Origin: Microvirga ossetica
GTDB taxonomy: Bacteria > Pseudomonadota > Alphaproteobacteria > Rhizobiales > Beijerinckiaceae
NCBI RefSeq assembly: GCF_002741015.1
Contig: NZ_CP016616.1
Span: 913,501 to 977,500 of the forward strand
DNA length: 64,000 bases
Direction of reading: 5' to 3'
Below, piece by piece: positions 1-7,938 of the stretch. A program made the translations under genes and the position numbers. Position 1 is the stretch's first letter, and each line of letters begins with the position of its first letter. Below the pieces are notes generated by a model. It ran no database searches, was not told the origin of the DNA, and saw nothing but the letters and a program-made list of their open reading frames with translations.

Positions 1-1
1 G

Positions 2-310
2 AACTCCGAGATCGTGCTCTACGCCAAGGCGGAGGAGGCCAATCTCGATCTGCTGGTCGGACGCATCGACGCGGTCTTCGCGGACGAATTGCTGCTGTCG
101 AAATTCCTCGGCACCCGCGAGGGCGCCTGCTGCCACATCGTCGGCGATGCGCCGGCGGAGCCCGCCTATAAGCGCGAATCCTACGGCATCGGGCTGCGCA
201 AGGAGGACGAGGAACTGCGCGAGCGTTTCAACCGCGCCATCGCGCAGGTGAAGGCGGACGGAACCTACGACCGCATCCGCGCCAAGTACTTTCCGTTCGA
301 TATCAAGTAA
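2..310 (+). CDS. Amino-acid ABC transporter substrate-binding protein, C-terminal part
   Basis: The frame is open from the window edge, so only the last 102 residues are seen and the start lies upstream. The segment carries features of the second lobe of family 3 periplasmic solute-binding proteins: a hinge-like stretch VFADELLLSKFL, then GIGLRKEDEELRERFNRAI and the closing helix ending DGTYDRIRAKYFPFDIK. Such proteins bind polar or basic amino acids in the periplasm and deliver them to an ABC permease. The remainder of the transporter is not visible, so the substrate is open. Family assignment is firm; specificity is inference. Confidence 0.8.
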   Translation, partial: NSEIVLYAKAEEANLDLLVGRIDAVFADELLLSKFLGTREGACCHIVGDAPAEPAYKRESYGIGLRKEDEELRERFNRAIAQVKADGTYDRIRAKYFPFDIK

Positions 311-438
311 AAGGCGTTCGATTCACGCACTGCCACGTCTTGGCCGGCCCTGTGCCGGCCATCTCGATTGCATGAATCGCCGCGCCTTCCGTGAAGACCC
401 GAGCATGGCTCCGCGCAAACCGAAGAGCCGCATCGGCT

Positions 439-475
439 GAAAAACCGGGTCCACTTTTCCGCGCGATGCGCTAGA
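439..475. repeat. Partial family-D intergenic palindrome
   Basis: The stretch has the core CCGGGTCCACTTTTC and the end GCGATGCGCTAG, which match one arm of the 106-bp palindrome at 46608-46713. It lies in the 192-base gap before the next gene. It looks like a worn half copy of the same dispersed element. Confidence 0.5.
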
Positions 476-502
476 ACCGAACGGCAATTCAGGGAGCAGA
501 TT

Positions 503-1369
503 ATGGCGAAGGTTGCATTTCTCGGACTTGGCGTGATGGGCTATCCCATGGCGCGGCATCTCGCGGCGAAGGGCCACGAGGTGACGGTTTACAACCGCAC
601 CGCGGCCAAGGCCGAGAAATGGGTGTCCGAGAACGGCGGACGCGCTGCCGCGACTCCGCGCGAGGCCGCCGAGGGCCAGGAGATCGTCTTCGCCTGCGTC
701 GGCAACGACGACGACCTGCGCCAGGTCACCCTAGGCCCGGACGGCGCCTTCCAGGGCATGGGCAAAGGCACCATCTTCGTCGACCACACCACCGCCTCGG
801 CGGAAGTCGCCCGCGAACTGTACGCAGCCGCCAAGGACAAGGGCTTCTCCTTCATCGACGCTCCCGTCTCCGGGGGCCAGGCGGGCGCGGAGAACGGCGT
901 GCTGACGGTGATGTGCGGCGGCGACGCCGATGTCTACGCCAAGGCCGAGCCTGCGATCATGAGCTTCGCCCGCGCCTCCCGGCTCCTGGGGCCTACAGGA
1001 TCCGGCCAGCTCACCAAGATGATCAACCAGATCTGCATCGCCGGGCTCGTGCAGGGGCTCGCCGAGGGCGTTCATTTCGGCAAGAAGGCCGGTCTCGACA
1101 TCGAGGCGGTGCTCGACGTGATCTCCAAGGGCGCCGCCGGTTCCTGGCAGATGGAGAACCGCGGCAAGACCATGAACCAGGGCAAGTTCGATTTCGGCTT
1201 CGCCGTCGACTGGATGCGCAAGGACCTGTCCATCGTGCTCGGCGAGGCGCGCAAGAACGGCGCCAGCCTGCCGGTCACAGCGCTGGTCGACCAGTTCTAC
1301 GCCGACGTCCAGAAGATGGGCGGCAGGCGCTGGGACACGTCGAGCCTGATCGCACGGCTCGACAAGTAA
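503..1369 (+). CDS. NAD(P)-dependent oxidoreductase, 3-hydroxyisobutyrate dehydrogenase family
   Basis: A 288-residue beta-hydroxyacid dehydrogenase. The N-terminal Rossmann motif GLGVMG is at residues 8-13, the substrate-binding signature DAPVSGGQAGAENG at 119-132, and the catalytic Lys lies in GQLTKMINQ (Lys172, with Asn176). Members reduce or oxidise short hydroxyacids such as 3-hydroxyisobutyrate, tartronate semialdehyde or succinic semialdehyde; the exact substrate cannot be read from sequence. The start is supported by GGAGCA eight bases before ATG. It stands alone, ending in a strong hairpin shared with the convergent caspase-fold gene. Confidence 0.9.
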   Translation: MAKVAFLGLGVMGYPMARHLAAKGHEVTVYNRTAAKAEKWVSENGGRAAATPREAAEGQEIVFACVGNDDDLRQVTLGPDGAFQGMGKGTIFVDHTTASAEVARELYAAAKDKGFSFIDAPVSGGQAGAENGVLTVMCGGDADVYAKAEPAIMSFARASRLLGPTGSGQLTKMINQICIAGLVQGLAEGVHFGKKAGLDIEAVLDVISKGAAGSWQMENRGKTMNQGKFDFGFAVDWMRKDLSIVLGEARKNGASLPVTALVDQFYADVQKMGGRRWDTSSLIARLDK

Positions 1370-1393
1370 GATTTTCGGGGGTTTCTCGAAAGC

Positions 1394-1426
1394 AAAGCGC
1401 CGGAGCTGAGAGGCTCCGGCGCTTTT
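1394..1426. terminator. Bidirectional intrinsic terminator between convergent genes
   Basis: A 13-bp perfect stem (AAAGCGCCGGAGC, its complement at 1413-1425) closes a six-base loop, with A residues at one foot and T residues at the other. It lies between the stop of the dehydrogenase and the stop of the convergent caspase-fold gene, so it can end transcription from both sides. Confidence 0.85.
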
Positions 1427-1442
1427 CGTGTCGGTGGATGTA

Positions 1443-3665
1443 TCAGCGAACCTCTTCTGTACCGCAGGGCCACCCTGGCCGGCAGCGCACGGCATTGCCG
1501 CCGCCCTGACGCCCTCCTCCGGAGGGACCCGGCACGGGACGGACCTGTTGCAGCTGCATGCGAGGCTGCGGCATCGGTCGCGGCGGCTCGCGGAAGGCAC
1601 GCTCCTGGCGAGGGGCCTCCTGCATGCGCGGCATCGGGCGCGGCTGGAAAGCGGGCGCGTCGCGCCGCTCCATACGAGGCTCCATGCGCGGCCGAGGCAG
1701 GTCCGCTTCCCGGCGCGGATGGCGCTCCTCCGGCTGCGGCATTGTATTGGGAGGCCGGACGGCGAAGGGAGCCTGCGGCTCGGGCCTGATGCGTAGATCG
1801 CGACCGACATCGCCGCGACCTGGACGCTCGCGCTCGATCTCGATCCGTGGGCTTTGAGGGCGCGGCTGCCGCATCAGGCTCTCGCCGGCATCGAGCCTCG
1901 GATCCGGGGAGCGACCCGCATCGCGCACCGGCGCAGTCGGGCGCACCTCACGCGGCCCGGGATCGGGCCTGTCGGGCCGTGGGCCGCGATCCCTGTCGGG
2001 CCGCTCGCCCGGCCGGACATTCGCAGGCTGGCCGGCTTGCGGGAACGGAATCGGACGCGACGGCAGGGACGCGCGAGACCGAGGCGGCTCGCCGGGGCGG
2101 ATGCCTCTGTCATCGCGCAGCGCCCGTGGATTGACCATGATCGGAATCGCCTCGACGGGAGCCGCAAGGCCCGGCTGCCGGGGCACGCGGGGCTGTTCCG
2201 GACGCAGGCCGCGGCGCGGGCGGGGGCCTTCGTCGCCCATGAGCGCCCCGAAGACCGGCGGCGCAGCGACGGGTATGGCCACTGGCCCGCGCGGGGTCCG
2301 CGGCGCAATGGGCTGATAGAAGTAGCGCGGAGGCCGGGCGCGCACCGGAACCGGGATCGGCATCGGAATCGGAAGCACGCCCGCCATGATGGGTAGCGGC
2401 GGTGGTTTGCGGATGATGGTGACGAACTCCTCGTCCTCATCCCACCGCGGCAGAAGATAGGCCGGCATCCGGGGCGGCGGCACATCACGGATGACGGTCA
2501 CGACCTCGACCACCTCGACGCGCTCGATCCCGGGCAGCGGCGGCGGCAGGTCCTCGTAGACCACCTCGTCGAAGACGGCTGGCGGCGCATAGGGCGCCGA
2601 GAGCCGCGCGAGCCTGCGGCGGCTGTCGGGGGCGTGCGGGCCGTTCGGGTAATGGCGCAGATAGGTCCAGTAGGCCTCCCGCGTGTTGCGCGCCAGCGTG
2701 CGGCGCCAGACAACGGCCTCGCGCCGCGCCGCCAGGAGTGCCGTCACGCGGCGGGCGAGACGGTGATCGGGATAGCGGCGCAGGAAGTCCTGGTAGCCCT
2801 GGATCGTGTCGCGCTCGACGGCGATGGCATAGGCTTCCTCGGCCGGGACATCCTCGATCCGGCGCACCTCGCGCACCAGCGGCCTGTCCGCGCCCTCCGC
2901 CTGCTCGAAGAACGCGAAGGAGGCATTGCCGAGATTGGCCGTATGCCAGGGAATCTGCTCGCCGTTCGTGGCCTCGTGCGTGCGCAGGCGCGTGCGGGCG
3001 AAGACCTCGTCGAGCGGCAGGCCGGGCTGACGGATCATTTCTGCCAACGCGGTCGCATAGGCGCCATACGGCCCCTGCCCGTCGGCAGCGACGATGTTGG
3101 GAGCCGAGGAGAAGGCCACCAGGAAGCCGGCAGGCGATTCCATGAGTGCAAGGCCCTTGGCCACCGGCTCGCCGGAGGAGCCGAGGGGATAGTCACGCGC
3201 CATGTCGGCGACGATCACCCGCGCCTGAGCCGGGCTGCGCTCGAGGGAGCGAATGAGGTCGGAGACGCGGAAACCTTCGATCGGCACGTCCACGTCGCGC
3301 TCGATCCGGGCAACGACGGGGAGCAGGTAGTTCTCGCCTTCGAGCTGCACGCCATGGCCGGCCAGATAGACCGCCACCGTCGAGCCAGGCTCGAGATCCT
3401 GAACCTTGTCGAGGAAGTCGCGCACGAGGCTGCGCAGGTCGCTGGCGCTAAGATCGCGGCCCTGGACGACCTCGAAACCGGCGCTCGTCAGGGACTGCGC
3501 GATGAGGCCCGCGTCGTTCACGGCGGTCGGAAGCGCGCGCACCCGATAGGCGCCCTGCCCGATCACGAGAGCGAGCCGGTCTTGCGCCGCGGCGACGGAC
3601 GCCTCACCGAGAACGGCCGTCAGGACGAAGGCGGAAAAAACGATAACACGTTTCAGGAACGACAC
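1443..3665 (-). CDS. Secreted caspase-fold (peptidase C14) protein with the catalytic Cys replaced by Ala
   Basis: About 740 residues. The chosen start is GTG at 3665 because a signal peptide follows directly (SFLKRVIVFSAFVLTAVL, cut near AAA-Q28) and a G-rich Shine-Dalgarno precedes it; the ATG at 3743 would put 26 odd residues before the signal. Residues 29-260 form a caspase-like domain: LALVIGQGAY, the catalytic His104 in VYLAGHGVQ, then VIVADMARDYP where family members carry LDACRDNP. The catalytic Cys position is thus Ala156. The rest, from about residue 380, is a low-complexity Pro/Arg-rich tail. The protein is probably exported; with Cys lost it may bind rather than cut. Convergent with the dehydrogenase; no operon partner. 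Confidence 0.85.
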   Translation of the reverse strand: MSFLKRVIVFSAFVLTAVLGEASVAAAQDRLALVIGQGAYRVRALPTAVNDAGLIAQSLTSAGFEVVQGRDLSASDLRSLVRDFLDKVQDLEPGSTVAVYLAGHGVQLEGENYLLPVVARIERDVDVPIEGFRVSDLIRSLERSPAQARVIVADMARDYPLGSSGEPVAKGLALMESPAGFLVAFSSAPNIVAADGQGPYGAYATALAEMIRQPGLPLDEVFARTRLRTHEATNGEQIPWHTANLGNASFAFFEQAEGADRPLVREVRRIEDVPAEEAYAIAVERDTIQGYQDFLRRYPDHRLARRVTALLAARREAVVWRRTLARNTREAYWTYLRHYPNGPHAPDSRRRLARLSAPYAPPAVFDEVVYEDLPPPLPGIERVEVVEVVTVIRDVPPPRMPAYLLPRWDEDEEFVTIIRKPPPLPIMAGVLPIPMPIPVPVRARPPRYFYQPIAPRTPRGPVAIPVAAPPVFGALMGDEGPRPRRGLRPEQPRVPRQPGLAAPVEAIPIMVNPRALRDDRGIRPGEPPRSRASLPSRPIPFPQAGQPANVRPGERPDRDRGPRPDRPDPGPREVRPTAPVRDAGRSPDPRLDAGESLMRQPRPQSPRIEIERERPGRGDVGRDLRIRPEPQAPFAVRPPNTMPQPEERHPRREADLPRPRMEPRMERRDAPAFQPRPMPRMQEAPRQERAFREPPRPMPQPRMQLQQVRPVPGPSGGGRQGGGNAVRCRPGWPCGTEEVR

Positions 3666-3803
3666 GGTGCCCCCCGGATTTGCCCCGCTTTGCGGGATGA
3701 CGGCGATAGAAAAGGTCAGGACGGTTGAATGGCCCGTGAACAAAACGGGACGATAGGGAAGCTCAAGTATCCAGCAGGCCGTAGAGACAGGGACTCACAC
3801 TCG

Positions 3804-3907
3804 CCCTCATCCTGAGGAGCCGCTGAAAGCGGCGTCTCGAAGGAGGTTCTAGAGGGCACTGGATCCTCCTTCGAGACGGTCGCTTCGCGACCTCCTCAGG
3901 ATGAGGG
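3804..3907. repeat. Family-A intergenic palindrome, about 104 bp
   Basis: The outer arms CCCTCATCCTGAGGAG and CTCCTCAGGATGAGGG pair, and an inner arm GTCTCGAAGGAGG pairs with CCTCCTTCGAGAC. A second full copy lies at 55969-56074 inside the GTA cluster, and a half copy at about 58268-58283. It is a dispersed REP/MITE-like element with no coding capacity. Confidence 0.85.
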
Positions 3908-3944
3908 CAGAGGAAGATATAGAGGGTAGTAACGGGGACAAATC

Positions 3945-4139
3945 TCACCGCCGCGTCATCGTGAGGTAAACAATGAAGGCGCCGATCGCGAGGGCGAGGC
4001 CCATGAGCGCCATCTGGCGGGCTTCGCCCGTCAGGGCTGCATCCCGAAGGCGCTCGGCGCGCTCGGGATCACGCGACATGAAGAGCCCGATCACGATGCT
4101 CAAGGTGGCGAGGCCGAGGATCCAGTAGGTGGGGCGCAT
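3945..4139 (-). CDS. Small membrane protein with two transmembrane segments
   Basis: 64 residues with hydrophobic segments at about 5-20 and 44-60, joined by a charged loop (SRDPERAERLRDAAL). It starts with GGAG nine bases before ATG and lies 11 bases behind the enoyl-CoA hydratase stop, so the two are probably co-transcribed. No family is recognised. It is likely an inner-membrane protein with both ends on the same side. Confidence 0.6.
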   Translation of the reverse strand: MRPTYWILGLATLSIVIGLFMSRDPERAERLRDAALTGEARQMALMGLALAIGAFIVYLTMTRR

Positions 4140-4150
4140 CGGTCGTCTCC

Positions 4151-4942
4151 TTATCGACCCTCGAACCGGGGCGGACGCTTCTCGCGGAAGGCCGCGACGC
4201 CCTCCATGAAATCGTGGCTCGAGCCCGCCTCGCCCTGGAGACGGGCCTCGAGGTCGAGTTGCTTTTCCAGATCGTTGGACAGGCTCTGCGCCACCGCCTG
4301 CTTGGTCAGGCGATAAGCGAGCCCCGGACCGGCCGCGAGCCTTGCGGCGAAAGCCGCCACATCGACCGCAAACGAGTCATCGTCGAACACCTTGTAGACG
4401 AGCCCCATGCGATGGGCATCCTCGGCAGAGGCCGGCTCCGCGCTGAGCATGAGCGCCAAGGCCAGCTTGGGGCCTATAAGGCGCGGCAGAATCCAGGTGC
4501 CGCCGGCATCGGGGATCAGGCCGATATTGGCGAACGCCTCCTGCAGATAGGCCGAACGGGCCGCCACGACGATGTCGCAGGCAAGCGCAATGTTCATGGA
4601 AGCGCCGACCGCCGGCCCGTTCAGGGCGGCGATGGTGGGCTTGGGATAGTTGGATAGCTTGAGCACCAGCGGATTGTAGTCGCGGGTGAGCGCGGGGCCG
4701 AGGTCGAGACGGCCTTGCTCGTCGCGCTTGAGGTCCACCGTCAGGTCCTGCCCCGAGGAGAAGGCCCGCCCCTCGCCGGTGAGCACCACCACGCTTACGG
4801 CTTCCACGCGTTCGCAGTTGTCGAGCGCCTCGCGGAGCTCCGCATGCATGGTGGCGTTGAATGCATTCATCTTGTCGGGCCGCGCCAGCGTGATCGTCGC
4901 GACCGGACCGTCGACGGTGCAGCGCAGGGTGGTCGGACTCAT
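4151..4942 (-). CDS. Enoyl-CoA hydratase/isomerase, PaaG-like
   Basis: A 263-residue crotonase. Oxyanion-hole regions are GRAFSSGQDL (58-67) and AALNGPAVGASMNIALACD (105-123). The active-site stretch LQEAFANIGLIPDAGGTW holds Asp145, as in PaaG (ring-opening 1,2-epoxyphenylacetyl-CoA isomerase), where the usual hydratase glutamate pair is not kept. The family acts on acyl-CoA thioesters in the cytoplasm. No other phenylacetate genes are near, so a role in phenylacetate breakdown is only one option; a generic fatty-acid or aromatic acyl-CoA isomerase is the other. It heads a two-gene unit with the small membrane protein. Confidence 0.85.
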   Translation of the reverse strand: MSPTTLRCTVDGPVATITLARPDKMNAFNATMHAELREALDNCERVEAVSVVVLTGEGRAFSSGQDLTVDLKRDEQGRLDLGPALTRDYNPLVLKLSNYPKPTIAALNGPAVGASMNIALACDIVVAARSAYLQEAFANIGLIPDAGGTWILPRLIGPKLALALMLSAEPASAEDAHRMGLVYKVFDDDSFAVDVAAFAARLAAGPGLAYRLTKQAVAQSLSNDLEKQLDLEARLQGEAGSSHDFMEGVAAFREKRPPRFEGR

Positions 4943-5086
4943 GCCTCAAGCTCCTCATCGTGGAGCTTGAACATAGTACGGAACCAGGAGCCGAGAACCC
5001 GGAAAAGCCCGTTTCAGACTAAGGAAGAATATCGGAGCCGACGACCGGTCTCCCGGAACTTCAACCGGCGAGGCGGCCCTGTCACG

Positions 5087-5308
5087 TCAGAGATCGGTAG
5101 GCTTGAACACCTCGAAACGAGCGCTCAGGTCGCTCTCCAGGGCTGCCCGGCTATAGACCTCCCCCGTGCTTCTGATCTCGTAGCGGGGCTCCTCGCCGCC
5201 CGAGGGCAAGAGCTTGGTGATGACGAAAGCTCCCGTCCAGGCAGGGCCGATAAACCGCTTGGCCGTGAATGTCACATGCTGCCCACGCGCGTAAAGATAC
5301 TCGGACAC
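5087..5308 (-). CDS. Small stress-linked protein, paralogue of the gene at 5467-5823
   Basis: 73 residues, no signal peptide or membrane segment. The pattern Y-A-x-G-x-H-V-x-(F/Y)-T-x-x-R-F, then P-(R/Q)-Y-(E/Q)-I-R-S, is shared with the product of 5467-5823, so the two are paralogues of a small beta-rich fold. No function is recognised. An EcfG-type promoter (5342-5367) sits 33 bases upstream, which points to the general stress response. Probably its own transcription unit. Confidence 0.7.
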   Translation of the reverse strand: MSEYLYARGQHVTFTAKRFIGPAWTGAFVITKLLPSGGEEPRYEIRSTGEVYSRAALESDLSARFEVFKPTDL

Positions 5309-5341
5309 GGAAATTCCTTTCGAGGACGAACGTCGAGATTG

Positions 5342-5367
5342 AACGAGGCCTTCTGTTGGACCGTTCC
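5342..5367 (-). promoter_or_regulatory. EcfG (general stress sigma factor) promoter candidate, 17-base spacer
   Basis: Read on the minus strand, GGAAC at 5367-5363 is followed after 17 bases by CGTT at 5345-5342. This fits the alphaproteobacterial EcfG consensus GGAAC-N16/17-CGTT. The -10 lies 33 bases before the ATG at 5308. Confidence 0.6.
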
Positions 5368-5466
5368 GACGATCAGAGAACGATCATGAAGAAGATGCCG
5401 AAGCAGAAAGTGACGGCGAGGATTGGCGACGTTCGCGCGGTCTCCGTCAGAACGGATCCTTCACCG

Positions 5467-5823
5467 TCACGGCTGCGGGTGCCTAACCGAATAAGCCTGC
5501 TCGTTCTTATGCTGGGCTCTGCGCGGCAGGCTCGACCACGGAACGAGGTTGAGATTGGCGGACTCGTTCATGCCGGCGCCGTCTAGAAGTTCCAGGATGT
5601 CCACGTCCTGAAAGGCGCTCATCGGCGACGCGTCCTGGCGCAACTCGTCTTGACCGGCAACACAATCATAAGGCCGGGTGACGGATCGTATCTGGTACTG
5701 CGGCTCGGGACGCCTCGAATCCAGGCAGCCGACGATCGTGTAGGGCTGTTTGCACACGAGATGAGGAAAACGCTGCTCCGTATAAAGAACATGATCTCCG
5801 ACGGCAAAGTGGTGTGCTTTCAT
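5467..5823 (-). CDS. Small protein, paralogue of the gene at 5087-5308, with a C-terminal extension
   Basis: 118 residues from the ATG at 5823, chosen because AAGGA lies about ten bases upstream and homology to the neighbouring paralogue begins right at this Met (MKAHHFAVGDHVLYTEQRF). The shared fold spans about residues 5-60 and includes PEPQYQIRS; the rest is a polar tail of unknown role. No signal peptide. It lies between the CsbD-like gene and its paralogue, all on one strand. I saw no EcfG motif directly before it, so it may be read from the CsbD-like promoter. Confidence 0.6.
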   Translation of the reverse strand: MKAHHFAVGDHVLYTEQRFPHLVCKQPYTIVGCLDSRRPEPQYQIRSVTRPYDCVAGQDELRQDASPMSAFQDVDILELLDGAGMNESANLNLVPWSSLPRRAQHKNEQAYSVRHPQP

Positions 5824-5905
5824 GGGGGCCGTTCCTTCATGATGTCCGTGCAGGCCGCAATGCACGAACGGGGATTCTCCCCCTGCGGCCACCGAGCCGA
5901 ATTGC

Positions 5906-6115
5906 TCAGAATCGTCGGGCCAGACCCCAGATCTCGACGTCCTGGGCTGCCACTTCATGAGGCAGCACATATCGTTCTTCCACACGGGCGATGAGTTGCG
6001 CCTTGGTCTTGATTTGAGCGAGATCCGACATGGAGAGACGATCCCACTTGGCCTGGGCATCACGCATGTGCCGTCCGGCAAAGATATTATCGTCGCCACT
6101 TTTAATATTTATCAT
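5906..6115 (-). CDS. CsbD-like stress-response protein
   Basis: 69 residues. The stretch QAKWDRLSMSDLAQIKTK followed by AQLIARVEERYVLPHEVAAQ and DVEIW matches the layout of CsbD/YjbJ proteins (W-x-x-L-x-x-x-D-L-x-x-I, then L-I-x-x-x-x-E-R-Y, then a final W). The usual N-terminal MNWDxIxGxW part is replaced by an unrelated stretch. CsbD proteins are abundant small helical proteins induced by general stress, with unknown biochemical role. An EcfG-type promoter at 6142-6166 lies 27 bases upstream, which fits this family. Confidence 0.7.
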   Translation of the reverse strand: MINIKSGDDNIFAGRHMRDAQAKWDRLSMSDLAQIKTKAQLIARVEERYVLPHEVAAQDVEIWGLARRF

Positions 6116-6141
6116 GAAATGTATTCATTCTCCGCTATATC

Positions 6142-6166
6142 AACGGAGGAAATCATACATCGTTCC
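6142..6166 (-). promoter_or_regulatory. EcfG promoter candidate, 16-base spacer, before the CsbD-like gene
   Basis: On the minus strand GGAAC (6166-6162) and CGTT (6145-6142) are separated by exactly 16 bases. The surrounding 100 bases are A+T-rich, as expected of an intergenic promoter. The start codon is 27 bases further on. Confidence 0.7.
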
Positions 6167-6231
6167 AAGTTATTCAAGTTAAAGCCATTATTTTTACTTT
6201 TTTAAATCAGTAATTTTGGAGGCCCTTTCAG

Positions 6232-6873
6232 TTAAAAATGCCTTGCCTGAGAGAGGAGCGCACCAATTTCGCCCTGAAGCACGGGCAGCAGCTCGGCTTC
6301 GAACCAAGGATTTTTCTTAAGCCAGCCGTTGTTGCGCCAAGACGGATGCGGCAGCGGCAGGATGCGCGGCTTCTGCGGATTGCCGAGAATGTCCCGCCAG
6401 CGTCGGACGGTCTCCGTCAACCCTCCCTCGAAACCGTCGCGCAAATGCCAGGCCTGGGCGTATTGGCCGATCAGCAGGACGAGATCGAGATTGGGAAGCG
6501 CCTCGAAGAGCGGCCGCCGCCACGCCTCGGCGCATTCCCGGCGCGGTCCGAGATCGCCCCCCTTGGAATCCTGCCCGGGAAAGCAGGAGCTCATGGGCAC
6601 GATGGCGACCTTGGAGGGGTCGTAGAATATGGCCTTGTCGAGCCCGAGCCACTCGCGCAGCCGGGTGCCGGAGCGGTCGTCGAACGGGATGCCGCTGGCA
6701 TGAGCCCGCGTTCCCGGCGCCTGGCTCGCGATGCAGAGGCGCGCCGTGACGCTGCCCTGGACGATGGGACGCGGCTCATGCGGCAGGGCCGCGCCATAAC
6801 GCGGGGCATCGCGGCAGATCCGGCAGGCTCTCAATCGCGAGGCGAGGTCTTCGAAATCCTGTGGGGAATCCAT
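6232..6873 (-). CDS. Uracil-DNA glycosylase family protein
   Basis: 213 residues from the ATG at 6873. The longer frame up to 7014 is rejected because it runs into repeat-like sequence and overlaps the next gene. Family motifs are the first active-site loop ASQAPGTRAHASGIPFDDRSG (one residue group carrying the water-activating region) and the second loop LPLPHPSWRNNGW. Cys residues in RACRICRDAPRYG resemble the N-terminal part of COG1573 glycosylases, though a full set of four Fe-S cysteines is not evident. The role would be removal of uracil from DNA or a related activity. Convergent neighbours none; divergent from the VOC gene. Confidence 0.8.
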   Translation of the reverse strand: MDSPQDFEDLASRLRACRICRDAPRYGAALPHEPRPIVQGSVTARLCIASQAPGTRAHASGIPFDDRSGTRLREWLGLDKAIFYDPSKVAIVPMSSCFPGQDSKGGDLGPRRECAEAWRRPLFEALPNLDLVLLIGQYAQAWHLRDGFEGGLTETVRRWRDILGNPQKPRILPLPHPSWRNNGWLKKNPWFEAELLPVLQGEIGALLSQARHF

Positions 6874-7000
6874 CCCCGACAGATGGGGATCGGAGAGGGA
6901 TTTATCGAGGATTGCGGCCGACCTCGCGGAGTGGCAGCCTGTCGCCGTCCGGACGTTCATCATCCGACGCGAACAGGCACTGCCAACAGGACGAGGATCC

Positions 7001-7423
7001 ATGAAACCGCGCATTTCCGTGCTGACGCTCGGCGTCGACGATCTCGAAAAGGCCGTCGCCTTCTACCGCGACGGACTCGGGCTTGCGACCGAAGGCATCG
7101 TCGGCAAGGAGTTCGAGCATGGCGCCGTCGCCTTCTTCGACCTGCAATCGGGATTGAAGCTGGCACTCTGGGCGCAGGAGGACATTGCTTACGATACGGG
7201 CCTTCCGAAAACCCCGCGCTGTCCGACCGGGTTTACGATCGGCCATAACGTCGCGAGCAAGGACGAGGTCGACGACGCGATGGAGAAAGCGCGAAAAGCC
7301 GGCGCAACCGTTTTCAAGGAGGCCCAGGACACGTTCTATGGCGGCTATGCCGGCTATTTCCGGGACCCGGACGGGCATGTCTGGGAGGTCGTCTGGAATC
7401 CCGCCTTCCTCCCTGCGGACTGA
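7001..7423 (+). CDS. VOC family (glyoxalase/bleomycin-resistance fold) protein
   Basis: 140 residues of paired beta-alpha-beta-beta-beta modules: ISVLTLGVDDLEKAVAFYRD at the start and GYAGYFRDPDGHVWEVVWNP at the end, the latter with the metal-binding Glu pattern. Members bind divalent metals and act on varied small molecules; no substrate can be named. It ends three bases before the convergent nuclease stop. Confidence 0.85.
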   Translation: MKPRISVLTLGVDDLEKAVAFYRDGLGLATEGIVGKEFEHGAVAFFDLQSGLKLALWAQEDIAYDTGLPKTPRCPTGFTIGHNVASKDEVDDAMEKARKAGATVFKEAQDTFYGGYAGYFRDPDGHVWEVVWNPAFLPAD

Positions 7424-7425
7424 TT

Positions 7426-7938
7426 TCAGCCCCGGTGCGAATGCTCCCGGCGCCAATCCTGCGGGCGCTCGAAGGCGCCTTGCCACAGGCCGACCGAGCG
7501 GCTGCGGGCGCGGGTTTCCTCCGGGTCATAATCGCGCCCGTATGAGACGGCCCAGCCGTCCTCGACCATGCGGGCGCCGATGTCTCTGCCGTTCACTGTG
7601 CAGCGGGCGAGGATACGCTGATAGCGGTCGCGGCCGGCGGCGCGGCAGCGGACAGTCTCGCCGGAGACGAGGTCGATCAGCGCGCGGCGAGCCGTGTCGC
7701 CGCAGGCATAGGAGCGGCCGGCGCGGGAGCATCTCTGCTCCATCTCGGGCGCATCGATGCCCTTGATGCGGATTCGCGCCTCGCCGATGCGGATCGTGTC
7801 GCCGTCCGTGACCTGGGCCCGGCCCTCGAGCGACCGGGCGGAGGGCTTCAGCATGAGAGCGGCCCCACCGGCGAGGCCGAGTGCGACGACGAGGGATGTG
7901 ATGCCGCTCGACCGGGAGCGGCGGCCGAACCGTCTCAC
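7426..7938 (-). CDS. Thermonuclease (SNase-like) family protein with N-terminal membrane anchor
   Basis: 170 residues: a hydrophobic segment at about 13-30, then an SNase/OB fold with VTDGDTIRIGE, RIKGIDAPE and the catalytic-type Arg in RDRYQRILARC. These carry the Asp, Arg and Glu positions of staphylococcal nuclease. Probably anchored facing the periplasm. Its ATG overlaps the cobT stop by four bases (ATGA-type), so it is translationally coupled to cobT, although no metabolic link is known. Confidence 0.85.
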   Translation of the reverse strand: MRRFGRRSRSSGITSLVVALGLAGGAALMLKPSARSLEGRAQVTDGDTIRIGEARIRIKGIDAPEMEQRCSRAGRSYACGDTARRALIDLVSGETVRCRAAGRDRYQRILARCTVNGRDIGARMVEDGWAVSYGRDYDPEETRARSRSVGLWQGAFERPQDWRREHSHRG

